A stretch of 64,000 nt of DNA from Amoebophrya sp. A120 (Eukaryota > Sar > Dinophyceae > Syndiniales > Amoebophryaceae). Positions 1 to 12,300 of the stretch are shown one piece after another. The notes under the pieces were generated by a model. It was not told the DNA's origin, ran no database searches, and saw only the letters and a list, made by a program, of their open reading frames with translations. A program made the translations under genes and the position numbers. The DNA is taken from the NCBI GenBank assembly GCA_905178155.1, contig CAJINV010000002.1, forward strand, positions 6,850,743 to 6,914,742, given 5' to 3'. The stretch's first letter is position 1. Each line of letters begins with the position of its first letter.

Positions 1-439
1 CGCCTTTTGGGTGACTTTTGGTCCTGGGGCAGTGGACAAGCGATTCGCCAGAGTCCAGGCCCCCTCCAATAGCACGCAGGTCAATCCTCATCCGGGGCGC
101 CCGGGCTCGGCTTCCCACCCCCGAACGCCCCAGCTGTGGCGCTGGCCATCTTCCCTGCTGACGAGGCTGCAACGCAGGCGGGGTGGCGTCCCGCACATGC
201 TCACCCAGCAAGTGCCTTGCCAGATCCCTCCTGTTAGCTAGCTAAGTCATCACATCAAGCGGCCACTAGTTGCTTCGTGACATTCCTCCTTCCAACTCAA
301 TCAAAACACTACGCACGCCCTACTATCCCGGCGAGGAAAAAAAGGAAAAAATAACGAGGCTTTTTTTTGAAAAAAAAGTGGCATTTTTTAGGTAAAAGTG
401 GGTGCGTGTATGATTATGATCATTTTTTTCAGCGCGATA
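1..439. other. Non-genic leader of window
   Basis: I see no supportable gene here. The stretch includes an A-rich tract near 340-380. Open frames are short, have no recognisable motif and overlap in several frames. Confidence 0.5.
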
Positions 440-475
440 TCGGAGGTGGAGACAACATCGGATCGCCGACGAGTC
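440..475 (+). repeat. Direct repeat, left copy (36 bp)
   Basis: This near-identical stretch, beginning CGGAGGTGGAGACAACATCG, recurs at 1686-1721. The two copies bracket the inverted-repeat element at 505-1661. Confidence 0.8.
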
Positions 476-504
476 TTGTTTCCTTCGTTATGCCTTGCAC
501 GGTC

Positions 505-1661
505 GTTAGCATACAGAATGGTGAATTTGCAGTGAATTTGTATTGCATGACTTGCATTTACTAACAAAAGAGAAGGGCGCTGCGTAGGTATGGACACGAA
601 CCCAAGCAGCCCACGCAGCGTGAAGGGCTGCTCGTCGCCCGGTGGCACTTGCAGCACCGAAAAAAGTGGTCTTGCGGGGGCCCGCCGGACTGTGTGGGGC
701 ACGCATATGTAACCAAAGATGGTGAATCGTGTGGCTCTTGTTCATCTGCGCGTCTGCCTCAGAAGTTCCTCTCCGGAAAGGCCGGGAGGGAGGGCGACGC
801 CTGAACACAGGGGCACTAGTTCAACACGTGCGCTCTCACGAGTTGTGGATGTGGCTTGGAATTGGATATCTGGGAGTAGCCTCGGGTGGAAAGGAAGGCA
901 CGACTCGGCTACGGGCACTAGCTTGCTTGGCCTGGTGTGCTCGGCTTACAACTCCCAAGGCGTGTTTTTGCCCCCGGAGCAAGTCTGTTTCGACGTGGCT
1001 CTCAGGTCAAGAATTCTCTTGGTGAATTTTGAGGCTTTTTGTTTTTGCGACACTTTTTTGAAGCCCCCAAACCCGGAGTTTCTCACGCGCTAGCGAATTT
1101 TGAAAAGGAGCCGGAGGCCAAAATTCACCGGCGCCCTTTTCAAAATCCACCCCAAAATTCACCGGGCGCCCATTTTCGACCGTGATAAGCAAACTTTAGC
1201 GCAGAAAAGTACTCAAAAAAGTGCACAGATAGGCCATGAGAAGGAACGCAAAGGGGGAAAAAGCGGAGTCCTCTGCTGCCCTAAGCCCGTCTGTATTCTG
1301 CTGAAAATGCCGCAAGATTTCACGCGCCTGCCGGGAAAATGCGTCAAAGCTCTCGGCCGGGTCCTTTCGTCCTTGCCTGCCTTCTTGCTTAGTTGTATGC
1401 GCTTCGCAGCCTTTATTTCTGGCGTCTTTGCCGCGGCTGCTGCAGTGCTCTTCTGCGAGAACCCGGAGGCGCAAAAATCTGCCCAAAGAACGGCGCCCGG
1501 GCCATGTCCTCTGGCTGCCCACTGCACAAAAGCCCGCGGCTGCTGCGCGGTGCAGGGCCTTCTACTTCCCAGAACAGGGCCAAGAGGGACAATGTCCCGG
1601 CGGGCTCATCTGCAATTTGGCATGCAAAATTCACTGCAAATTCACCACTTCTCATGCTAAC
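505..1661. mobile_element. 1.16 kb inverted-repeat element
   Basis: The ends are inverted copies of each other over about 45 bp: GTTAGCAT...GGTGAATTTGCAGTGAATTT on the left, and its complement at about 1615-1661 ending ATGCTAAC. The adjacent 5 bases (CGGTC and GGGTG) match only partly. The interior is GC-rich and holds two copies of an AAAATTCACCGG(C/G)CGCCC stretch near 1120-1165. No transposase is recognisable, so it is probably non-autonomous. An open frame inside it (1100-1660) runs into the right TIR and is not taken as a gene. Confidence 0.7.
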
Positions 1662-1685
1662 GGGTGTTAAAGCTCTAGTTCCTTC

Positions 1686-1721
1686 GGAGGTGGAGACAAC
1701 ATCGGATCGCCGACGAGTCTC
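1686..1721 (+). repeat. Direct repeat, right copy (36 bp)
   Basis: Second copy of the 440-475 sequence. It lies about 25 bp beyond the right end of the 505-1661 element. Confidence 0.8.
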
Positions 1722-1847
1722 TCATCTCTGCAGAAGCAGTTCTCTATCGGCGGCAATGGTCCCCTGGCCGGCGGCGCGGGTGATAGTACGAGCTTGAGTT
1801 TCAGAAAACTGCGAACCACACAGCAGCTCGACAGTCCCCCCGGCGCG

Positions 1848-3384
1848 ATGGCTTTGAGCAGTCCGCTGAACCAGAGCCAAAACATCCGTGCTTCGCGGTG
1901 GCGGAAGTTGCGTGCGGTTACGAAATTCGTTGTACAGCAGCAACACGCGCCGGCGGCAGCCTCTGCGGGCGATGCTGATGATCAGAAAACGGACGGTCGG
2001 AGGAGTCTGACGCATACACAATCACAAGTGGCAGAACATGGAGAAGACGCGGAAGCGGAAGCGTCACAGAGTCAGGATGCTTACCACGACGTTGCGGATG
2101 TTGAGGAGCCGCGGTCGCACCATTTACCTGTTACAAAAGTCGCATCCTTCCCGAGGACCCCCGCGGGAACAAATGTAAACCAATCCAACAACGCAGGAGC
2201 TGCAGGACCACGAGGTGGAGCGAATGGCAATGACGTTGAACAACCTGGATTGGTAGAACAAACTCGTGGCACCTTCTCTCCGAATCTGTATGGTCCTGCT
2301 TTTGGACTGCGCAAAACTACCTCATCGTTGGCCAACACAAAAAGTACCAGGAATAATTACAACACGGCGACAGCAGCACCAGTTGTTTCTTCTCCACCTC
2401 CGGAAGAAAGCATAAGCAGAGGTCCTCGCACAGGTAACGATGATTCATCAGCGACAGGCTCGAATGTGAGGAGTCTCACTACGGGGATCTTTTTCTCCCC
2501 AAATAGACAGGCGGGAACTGCAGCTGCATCTCCTGCGCGGCCATCAAGTGCGATGAAAGCGGGGGCCGCGTCAACTTCATCTCCACATAATGTTCCCGAG
2601 ACCACACCACTTGCGAACAAGAGCAAGATCGGAAAAACTACCTCTCTTGGCGGGGGCCAGATCAGGAAAGCTGTTGCCACGGCAACTTCTGCGAGCGGGC
2701 GGAGCCTTGATGGTGTCAGCATCGCAACCGCAGGAACATCGAATAAACTGCCGCTTGCCACGGCTACAACCAGGACAACAACCCTCGCAGACGTGATCAA
2801 GTTGAAGCATGCTTCGAACGAGCAAGAAGCCAAAACTTCGTCGCGTAAGACGGAAGGAGGGTCTTTTTGTTCGGTGGAAGATAGCAAAATCTTCGCTACT
2901 TCTGGAGTAGAAGGGGATGCTCGTGGTGGTGGTGGTGGTGTCTCCTCCACAAACAACACGGGCCACCACGATATCCTAAACGGCGACGGCGTAAACGTAG
3001 TGGATGCATCTTCCTTCGCTGTGGGGGACTTCATCCGCAGTAGCGTTGATCAGCTGATAAGCCTGCGGCGGGGAAGCGGGCTCAACCGGACTTTGAACTA
3101 TCCGACGGCGCCAAGGCGAAGCAATTCCCCATCGGGAGATAGCTTGTAAAAAGCTGGTAAATGATGAAGATCGCGTTGTAAAATTATTGAGAGCTCTAGT
3201 ACTACAACCGTATGACGATGTCGAAGACGAAGATGAAGATGAGGAATCTTCTGTAGCTGCACTTGATGAAATTGAAAAGGAAACTTCGAGACACTCCTGC
3301 CCAGCTGATGCTACGGCGGAAAGTGCAAAACTTTTCTCTCAAAAGCACAATCGGGGCCTAGAGGTGAATAAAGCTACAAAATGA
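1848..3384 (+). CDS. Ser/Thr/Ala-rich protein of unknown function, duplicate copy 1
   Basis: I do not recognise this protein. The first ATG of the open frame is at 1848. The frame is low-complexity, rich in Ser, Thr, Ala and Gly, and stops at 3149 if unspliced. A short GT-AG intron (3146-3191, 46 bp) would join it to an acidic C-terminal exon (3192-3384, DDVEDEDEDEE) and give exactly 497 codons. That exon is supported by copy 2: where the copies differ, the indels are multiples of three and the stop is kept. Against copy 2 the region 2049-3293 looks identical base for base. Copy 1 has about 65 extra N-terminal residues. No signal peptide or membrane segment is seen. The start and the mini-intron are inferred. 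Confidence 0.5.
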
Positions 3385-4184
3385 AGTACCAGAACCTGAT
3401 CGGCCAACAAGCCAAAATTGCATACGCGCTCAGGCGGGGTCCGTTTGTGGATGCCGCATTGACTCTGTTCTCCCTGTTTTATCTTCATGCAGGGTGAAGA
3501 AGAAGTAGAAGAAAAACAAGATGAAGTAGATTAGTCTAGATGAACGAAGTTATCTCCTGTGATATCACTTATCGTGTAGTAAGCAAGACGCTTCGTTTTT
3601 AAGTGTCACGCATTTTACTTTTTCATCTTCGACTTCGCGCCTGCCCCAAGTGGGCGTGCAATTGAAAATATGCGTCGTTCTCGTTTCCGTGGAGCAATCT
3701 CTTTTCGCATCGGTCTCAGTTCTTCTTACTTATTTGGTTTTTCTTTTTGAGACGCCGATCGTAATGAATATCAATATGCTTTTGGCTTTGTCGTGGTGCT
3801 CGGTTTGGGTTTACAAAAACCTCGCGATCGCAGACGCAGACGGACCGCTTGTTAGAATTGCTGATAGCGGCAAGAGTTTAGTATTCACAGCTCTACTTGT
3901 GACTTCTGTACAACAGGCACATGCTCAAATAGAAAAACGCTTGAGTACAAAAGTATAATCGACTTTACATGTCGGCTTGTGTCCAACGTATTTACGTTAT
4001 GCGGTAGGTTTGAGACCTACGGCAGGAAGCCTCTACATTCGGTTATGTCTTTACAGGCCAATGTGCTTATCTCTGTAACGTCAGAATGCCTTTATTTTTC
4101 GAATCGAATCCGCGTGCCTATGTCGCAGCGCATGATCGGGGGATATATTTACTGCTTTAGCTCTTGATGAAATCGGAGGTGGAA
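2049..4184 (+). repeat. Tandem duplication unit 1 (about 2.14 kb)
   Basis: The unit starts at GGAAGCGGAAGCGTCACAGA and repeats at a constant offset of 2136 bp. The first about 1.24 kb is identical to unit 2. From about 3294 the two drift apart through substitutions and small indels. Confidence 0.9.
3385..4163. other. Spacer between duplicated genes
   Basis: The corresponding stretch after copy 2 (5527-6330) differs by indels that break every open frame, so this is probably untranslated or intergenic. I see no RNA gene or repeat other than the duplication itself. Confidence 0.6.
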
Positions 4185-5526
4185 GCGGAAGCGGAAGCGT
4201 CACAGAGTCAGGATGCTTACCACGACGTTGCGGATGTTGAGGAGCCGCGGTCGCACCATTTACCTGTTACAAAAGTCGCATCCTTCCCGAGGACCCCCGC
4301 GGGAACAAATGTAAACCAATCCAACAACGCAGGAGCTGCAGGACCACGAGGTGGAGCGAATGGCAATGACGTTGAACAACCTGGATTGGTAGAACAAACT
4401 CGTGGCACCTTCTCTCCGAATCTGTATGGTCCTGCTTTTGGACTGCGCAAAACTACCTCATCGTTGGCCAACACAAAAAGTACCAGGAATAATTACAACA
4501 CGGCGACAGCAGCACCAGTTGTTTCTTCTCCACCTCCGGAAGAAAGCATAAGCAGAGGTCCTCGCACAGGTAACGATGATTCATCAGCGACAGGCTCGAA
4601 TGTGAGGAGTCTCACTACGGGGATCTTTTTCTCCCCAAATAGACAGGCGGGAACTGCAGCTGCATCTCCTGCGCGGCCATCAAGTGCGATGAAAGCGGGG
4701 GCCGCGTCAACTTCATCTCCACATAATGTTCCCGAGACCACACCACTTGCGAACAAGAGCAAGATCGGAAAAACTACCTCTCTTGGCGGGGGCCAGATCA
4801 GGAAAGCTGTTGCCACGGCAACTTCTGCGAGCGGGCGGAGCCTTGATGGTGTCAGCATCGCAACCGCAGGAACATCGAATAAACTGCCGCTTGCCACGGC
4901 TACAACCAGGACAACAACCCTCGCAGACGTGATCAAGTTGAAGCATGCTTCGAACGAGCAAGAAGCCAAAACTTCGTCGCGTAAGACGGAAGGAGGGTCT
5001 TTTTGTTCGGTGGAAGATAGCAAAATCTTCGCTACTTCTGGAGTAGAAGGGGATGCTCGTGGTGGTGGTGGTGGTGTCTCCTCCACAAACAACACGGGCC
5101 ACCACGATATCCTAAACGGCGACGGCGTAAACGTAGTGGATGCATCTTCCTTCGCTGTGGGGGACTTCATCCGCAGTAGCGTTGATCAGCTGATAAGCCT
5201 GCGGCGGGGAAGCGGGCTCAACCGGACTTTGAACTATCCGACGGCGCCAAGGCGAAGCAATTCCCCATCGGGAGATAGCTTGTAAAAAGCTGGTAAATGA
5301 TGAAGATCGCGTTGTAAAATTATTGAGAGCTCTAGTACTACAACCGTATGACGATGTCGAAGACGAAGATGAAGATGAGGAATCTTCTGTAGCTGCACTT
5401 GATGAAATTGAAAAGGAAACTTCGAGACACTGGCACTGCCCAACTGCTGCTACGGCGGAAAGTGCAAAACTTTTCTCCCAACAGCACAATTGGGGCCTAA
5501 ACAAGGTGAATAAAGCTACAAAATGA
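4164..5526 (+). CDS. Ser/Thr/Ala-rich protein of unknown function, duplicate copy 2
   Basis: Second copy of the gene at 1848-3384. It starts at a tandem ATG ATG at the duplication junction, where the repeat GGAGGTGGAAGCGGAAGCGG creates a new N-terminus (MMKSEVEAEAEA). The large exon (4164-5281) is identical to copy 1 over the shared part. The same 46-bp GT-AG intron (5282-5327) leads to the acidic exon 5328-5526, which has two extra in-frame codons relative to copy 1. The joined frame is 439 codons. The function is unknown. The fused start may make this copy differently expressed or non-functional. Confidence 0.5.
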
Positions 5527-6331
5527 AGTATCAGAACCTGATCGGCCAACAAGCCAAAATTGCATACGCGCTCAGGGGTCCGTTTGTGGATGCCGCATTG
5601 ACTCTGTTCTCCCTGTTTTATCTTCGTGCAGGGTGAAGAAGAAATAGAAGAACAAGATGAAGTAGATTAGTCTAGACGAACGAAGTTATCTCCTGTGATA
5701 TCACTTATCGTGTAGTAAGCAAGACGCTTCGTTTTTAAGTGTCACGTATTCTACTTTTTCATCTTCGACTTCGACCCTGCCTCAAGTGGGCGAGCAAATA
5801 TGCGTCGTTCTCGTTTCCGTGGAGCAATCTCTTTTGCTTTTCGCATCGGTCTCAGTTCTTCTTACTATTTGGTTTTTCTTTTTGAGACGCCGATCGTAGC
5901 GATGAATATCAATATGCTCATCTTGGCTTCATCGTGGTGCTCGGTTTGGGTTCACAAAAACCTCGCGATCGCAGACGCAGACCGCTTGTTTCAATTGCTG
6001 ATAGTGGCAAGAGTTTAGTATTCACAGCTCTAGTACTTCTGACTTCTGTACAACAGGCACATGGACATGCTCAAATAGAAATACGCTTGTTGAGTACAAA
6101 AGTATAATCGACTTTACATGTCGGCTTGTGTCCAACGTATTTACGTCAGGCGGTAGGTTTCTTGAAACCTACGGCAGGAAGCCTCTACATTCGGTTATGT
6201 CTTTACAGGCCAATGTCCCAGCACCAGAGTGCTTATCTCTGTAACGTCACTGCCTTTATTATAATTTTTCGACGAATCAAATCTGCGTGCCTATGTCGCA
6301 GCGCATAATCGGAGGATATATTTAGCTCTTG
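4185..6331 (+). repeat. Tandem duplication unit 2 (about 2.15 kb)
   Basis: Head-to-tail copy of 2049-4184. It ends close to the start codon of the giant gene at 6351, at the shared GCGCAT(A/G)ATCGG(A/G)GG stretch. Confidence 0.85.
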
Positions 6332-6350
6332 ATTAACCTTGAAAATAAAG

Positions 6351-9300
6351 ATGCGCAACTGCATGTCTTGTGCGACGTCACAGATGGTGGGTTTCCCAAG
6401 TTGCGTTTTAGTTTTTTGCATCAGAGTTGTCGCCGTATCGACCTTTATCAAATGTAAAAATGTCTGGGTCTGGAAGATTCTGAGACTTGTCATGCATGTT
6501 TTGCCTGGGCCATGATGTCTGTGATGCAGGCCCTAGCATCACAGATTTTTTGAGGGCGTCGCGATGCCTTTTCCGCATGACAAATGCCCTCTCAGCGTAG
6601 CAAAAATCACACTCCCTTTGCTGCTCATGCAATACAGATTTTTTTGGAATCCAAATTCAGCATCACAAGTTGCATTCTTCCAGACCCAGACATTTTTACA
6701 TTTGATAACCTTGTTTGTTGCTGCGATCCAACATCCGCCGGGTGAGGGTCCGGGGCCGCCGGGATCATTGTCTGGAAGGAGCACACGGCAGACCGCTTTG
6801 CAGCAGGACGCTACTGGGGACGAGGAGGAGAACTACGATATGGGCGTTAGCACCTTCCGGCCGCGCCAGCGTCACCACGAAAAAACTTCTCCTCGCCAGG
6901 AAAGGCAGCTACAAGACGCGGCGGCCACGGAGGTGGACGACGGTCAATTTACGGACGAAGTTGCGGACGAAGATTTCGATGCGGATTATGGCTTGCTCAG
7001 ATGTTAAATCTCATTCTCAACTGTTACATAAAGCATCTGGATTTTGTCTCGCGTGAGCAGGAGCATGGGCAGCATACAGAGCTTTGCGCTTTTCGGTACA
7101 ATGAATTTCGCCATAATATGTGTAATTTCACTGTGGTTCTTTGGGGCTCGTCCGGATGAACTTGCTATGCGCGGCGATACTGCTAGACGCGAAGAGTATG
7201 CTGGCTATGGCTAGGTCATGCACTCGCTGTTGCACCTCCGATTTCCATTTCGTGTTGTAACGGCTGGGATTGTAACGCCTGCGTAAGTCATACGGATCAG
7301 TCCCTTTTTCTGGAAATCAACGCCGCGGCAGACAGTGGCAGTGCTATGCCCAGGATTTCGATATCTTCGCAGGAATCCTCGGAAACCGAAGCGGATAAAG
7401 AGAAAGAAACGGTCAGCACAATCGGGGATGCGGAACGCGACGCACCACACCGCTTCCAAGATGATCTACCAGATCTCAACACTGATCCTGCTCAGCAGGC
7501 GTCTGAGCTTACTTCGGCTTACCGGGAATACCTTAGTCGCTCTGTTGCTAGCATGCATGGTCGCAATATGATAATCCCCGACCCGGGGGAGACAGATGAT
7601 GATGCGCCGGGTTCTATGACTGTGCACAAGCTGTAGAAAGTAGTAGATCCCCTACGTCGCTAGCGCTACTACAATTACGGTTTTAAAGCATACGAGAGCT
7701 GCGAGTTCGAACAGGTGCTTTGATGTCCCTTGTGATATGCCTCGCCGATGGTAAAAACTAGGTGCGCACACTTTTCAAAAAACACTGCAGCTGGAAAAAG
7801 TAAAAGCTGCGCGTCGACGTTCTTTGTTCGTGCAAAATATGTATCTGCATTTTTGTACTGGAAATGTTGCTATTGCTTCATTTGATGTAGTTGCAGCTGT
7901 GGTGGACTGGATGAACCACTTCCCGGTCTTCATTGAATTTGCTACTTCTGTGAACATCAGCAACATCAAGGCGGGGGATTTACAAGTCTGCTTGTGCACC
8001 TTTCCCATAGTGAACGACGATAGCGCTCCTGACGACGTGCGGGCTTTCATCGAGAGAACACAGCGACATCATGCCGACGAACAGAAGCACGAAGAAGAGC
8101 AAGAACAACAAAATGAATATGAAAAACCATATCAAGACCAGTCCCGACGTACTACCAGTTACCTGAATGTGTGTCGGCACAGTCAGATAGTCGGCCAGGT
8201 GTTGCGTCACTTTTTCTTGCGCGACGAGAAAAGGCTGCAGTCTTACGCAGACAAGGAAAAATTTTACGTGCACTTCGAAACGGATCGCGGAGACGAGGAT
8301 GATGAGAATTTTTTAGCCGGCGGGGGTCCTCCTTTATTCCATGCTGAGGACGATCCGGGTGGACCGGGCCGCCCACTCCGCGAGCGAGTATTAACCGGGG
8401 ACGAGCTTAGTACTACCACATCCGGAGGTGAACAAATAGATTTTCGAAGTAGAAAGGATGACACAAAAGCACTGTTTACTGAAGCGGCTAGGCATCAGCT
8501 CGAGGAGAGGAGCTCTGGTAGTACTTCTTCAAGCAGCAAGCCGCAAGAACTGGGAGATTCTACCAGAACTACCACTACAAGCTCCTCCATCAAGATAGCC
8601 GGCGCGGAGAATTTGGCGCAGCAGGAACCTTCGGCAGTAATACCAGCGGGCAGTAGTGGTAGAAGTACAGCTTCTACCGGCGGTAGCTCTACTGGTAGCA
8701 CCCCTGCTTCGACGACTTCTCCCACCACGTCCTCCTCTTGGTGGGGCTCTAGTACCGCGTCTTCCTGGTGGAGTTGGGCAAAGGAAAAGGTAAAGCAAAA
8801 GGTTTACCAGCCCGTGGCGAATATGTTTTCGTCCTCCGGAGCAAGTAATGAAGTAGAAAATGCTGCAACTGCAGGTACAACAACGGCCCCGGTAGGCAAG
8901 AGTGAAGACATGGTTGATGCTGGGAGGAAAAAAGGAAATAATGATGACGACAAGAAGCAGAAATACCACAGTACTCGAAAAACCGTAATTAGCGGCTAAG
9001 TTGGTACGGCCCACAGAACAAGAGCAAGCGAATGAAACTTTTTCCGCACGACTGCTAGCTCCTGCATTCTCCGACTTCCCAAGCTAAGTGCTGCAGGATT
9101 GCTCTCCTTCTGCTTTTTCCCTGGGGGAAAAACCGCGCGCGTCCGTACTTGAGATTTTGCGTTTTATTCACTCGATGACGATGATGCGCAAATGCAAAAA
9201 CTCTGAGGCATAAGTTCCCTAATGGCACGTGCCATTAGGGAACTTATGTTTTTGCATTTTCGAAAAACATAAGTTCCCTATTGGCACGTGCAACTAGGGA

Positions 9301-12300
9301 ACTTATGGCTCGAGATTTTGGGTTTTTTTTACTCGATGATGCGCAAGTGGAAATGCAAAAACTCTGAAGCATAAGTTCCCTAATGGCTCGGGCCATTAGG
9401 GAGCTTATGTTTTTGCATTTTCGAAAAGCATAGAAATAGATATCCTATTTGAGCGCGTAAATAGGAAGCTACTCCTTTGATGAAGCTTTGGTTTTTTTCC
9501 GCAAAGGGAGCGCTTTGAAGCTTTGGCTTTTTTCCGCAAGAATAGAAGGGGAGCGCCTCGCCCTGGTGCAAGGGTTTTCATTTCTGCTCGTGTCATGGGG
9601 ACCACGCACGGCGCGACGCAATACTAGCTTTCTTGTGTTGTGGCTCGGAAAGAGTTACCACTTTAGCCGCTTATTACGGTATGCCGAGTAGCACGCAAGG
9701 GACATCAGCAAGAACAAGCTCGTCGAAAATAAATATCGCTAGCAAGCTTCCGAAGTTTCATTCCTCGGCGTACGAAGTGCACGAGGAATTGGCGCCCCTG
9801 ATGAACATGTTGCAAAATCTGTACACGTTTGACGAAGTCAGGCGCGTGTGGAGGCAGAAAACGAACGACGAACTAAGTCCAGCAGTGATGGAGGGAAACA
9901 CTAAACTCGCGCACACCGGCAACCATTTGTATGGTCGGGAGCTGACGCACCTGAAGCCACGCGAATCCTTCCACTCGCATAACGACGCCAGGCGCGACAC
10001 CGCGGTCACGGTAGACACGGGCGCTCCGCGGCATGGGGAGCTCGCCCGAAACGTGTTGCAGGAGGCAAAACTGGATCCGCACTTTTTGCCCTACATGGAA
10101 ACCGTTGTGAACGAATCTATGCATTTTTGCAAAAGAAGTATCGCTACACAGTACTACCAGTACTAGTGTAAAAATGAAATCGCATGTTGACCACGACGAG
10201 TTGGATCAAGTACAGAAACAGATTCCGGTAGGAATTTTGATTTGTCATGCATCACTCTGATTAGTACGAGCGCAATACTTGTTTTGCACTGGATAAAATT
10301 GGCGCACGGGCATTTCTTCGGCGAGGAGCTTGATGTTGCCGTTGCGCCAGCTCGCCCCGACCAGTCGGGTGAGCAGTATGGGATTCTCAAACGTACGCCT
10401 ACATTGCACGCTGTTGCACGATTTGTCACGCTGCTAATTCAGCATGTCACCCTCATCCTCCGCACGATGAGGCTGCTTCGCCTCCATGGCATGGAAATTA
10501 TGCCAAGATGAATACGTTCTAGATTTGTAGTAACGCGAGACGCGCATAAAAAAAACTCCCAACTGTTCACTTTTTCTGTTCTTGCATCGCAAAAGAATTA
10601 TGCAACAGCTATCAATGACGTTGCAACGCGTGCGAACTCCATAAGGAGGAAGTCGCTGGTCCTGCTACTTCTTCACCAGGAACACCAGGAGAAGACGACA
10701 AACACACATCATTTTTGGACCAGCAGAGCAGCAGCACGAAAATAAATGCTACAACTGCTATTGATAAGACCGTCGCCGGGACAGTCGGGAGGGTCCTCGG
10801 CAAAAAAAACGCAACGCGTAACAGAGCGATTGCTGGGGCCACAGCACCAGCTCCTGCAGCTCCTTCTTCACCATTAGCTTCATTGCCGTCGCGTGGAAAT
10901 AAAACTGCTGTTCGTAGGACGAGAGAAGCTACAAGAACTCCATCGACCCGCGTCACGCAAGAAATTGTGACCAGTGCTCGCGCTAGTAGAAAGATTGGCC
11001 GAAGCTCTACTGTAGATGAGGAGAAAACAAAAACAGACCACGAAGAGGAAGATGTTGAAGACGTTGTGACCACGAGTGATCGCGGCCCCAGTGAAAATGG
11101 CGTTCGACACCAACACGAACACAAGAATGACCGACCCGAAAAGCTGCTTTCCACTATGGCCGAACACGTGCTGCTGGACTACCCCGTCACGCTGAACTTC
11201 GACGCTGTAGCGGCGGCCGCGGAGGCCACCTTGACCAAAACGGTGACAGACAACCCGATGACTTGGAAAAAGATGACCGAAAAACTAGGGGAGTTGGCGC
11301 AACTCGGGCACAAAAAGAACGACGAAGGACGAGACAAGAGAAAAAGTGGCGGGGGACCACAATCACAAAGTAGAGTCTTGGACGTCGCGGACCAAGTCCA
11401 TTTCTCCGGTGTGCGATCTTCCACTGCTCCGGAGCACATTTGGTTCTTCGACCGCTTCGTGGTGAAACTGGTTCAGACGCAAGCGTTATCATAAGGAAAA
11501 ATCCCCCCTCCCCATATTGAAAACGTATCCGACTGAAAATTTGTGATGCGCATTTGTGACCTCAAACCCTGTCTGTCTTGCAAGAAGGCAAGTCCAGAGA
11601 GCGCCCCGCATTTTGCAGGCGGTTTGTGATGCTGTTGGGCTTAGAGCATGCACGTTTGTCATGCTAGGCGCCTACGTCAAAGCCTCTCGACTGAGGCTTA
11701 GCATATGCCTGCAGTCCTCTACTGCGAGACAAGTCTGATTTGTGTACGGAAATCCAGCAGCAGAAACTTCGTTTCGATATGGGGGGGGGATTTTTCCTTT
11801 TGATAAGCGTATGAGGACCAGATGTTCTGGTTCCGCGATCCGGATCTGCATATGTCCTTCCTCGAGAAACTGATCGACCACCTACGCTATGCATTGCATC
11901 AGTCATCTCGTACGACCCGTAAGTAGTAATTTTTATCTCAATCAGGCCAAAGTCAAAAAGCAAGCGCAAAAGCCTTTTTATCTTTTTTTCCTTATCGCTT
12001 TTTTCTAGTTACACAACGTCCCTACCGCCGCTTTCGAGCGAGCATTTGTAAACTTACTCTTTATGAGTATTTACAAAAAACTATCTGATCTGATCTGATC
12101 TGCATGAGCATGATGCATGATCCAACTCCGAGCTAAACCTAAATCAGCATGACAAATTCCATTTGAGGAAGATGTCATGCTGAGCTCCTAAATAGAATTC
12201 GCAATGTTGCACGTGAGTACTACTTCTAGTGCGTCGTCGATACTTTTGCAATGCATAAACGCCACCATCGGAATTCCCTCCTCACGCCCTTTTTCGGCCT

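Noticed and set aside
1100..1660. 186-codon open frame on the + strand
   Set aside because: It lies wholly inside the 505-1661 inverted-repeat element and ends in its terminal repeat; frames on both strands overlap it with no motif.
2357..3034. 225-codon minus-strand frame, repeated at 4493-5170
   Set aside because: Antisense shadow of the Ser/Thr-rich gene. It repeats only because the DNA is duplicated.
3650..3958. 102-codon frame with hydrophobic segments
   Set aside because: The matching DNA in the second duplicate (5800-6018) has frame-breaking indels, so the frame is not under coding selection.
8995..9000. Stop codon read as the end of a separate gene starting near 7.8 kb
   Set aside because: The stop lies just inside a family L inverted-repeat element. 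Removing element plus 5 bases carries the frame on.
9208..9409. Possible CRISPR-like array
   Set aside because: Three palindromes with non-uniform spacing in a eukaryotic intron; no regular repeat-spacer structure.
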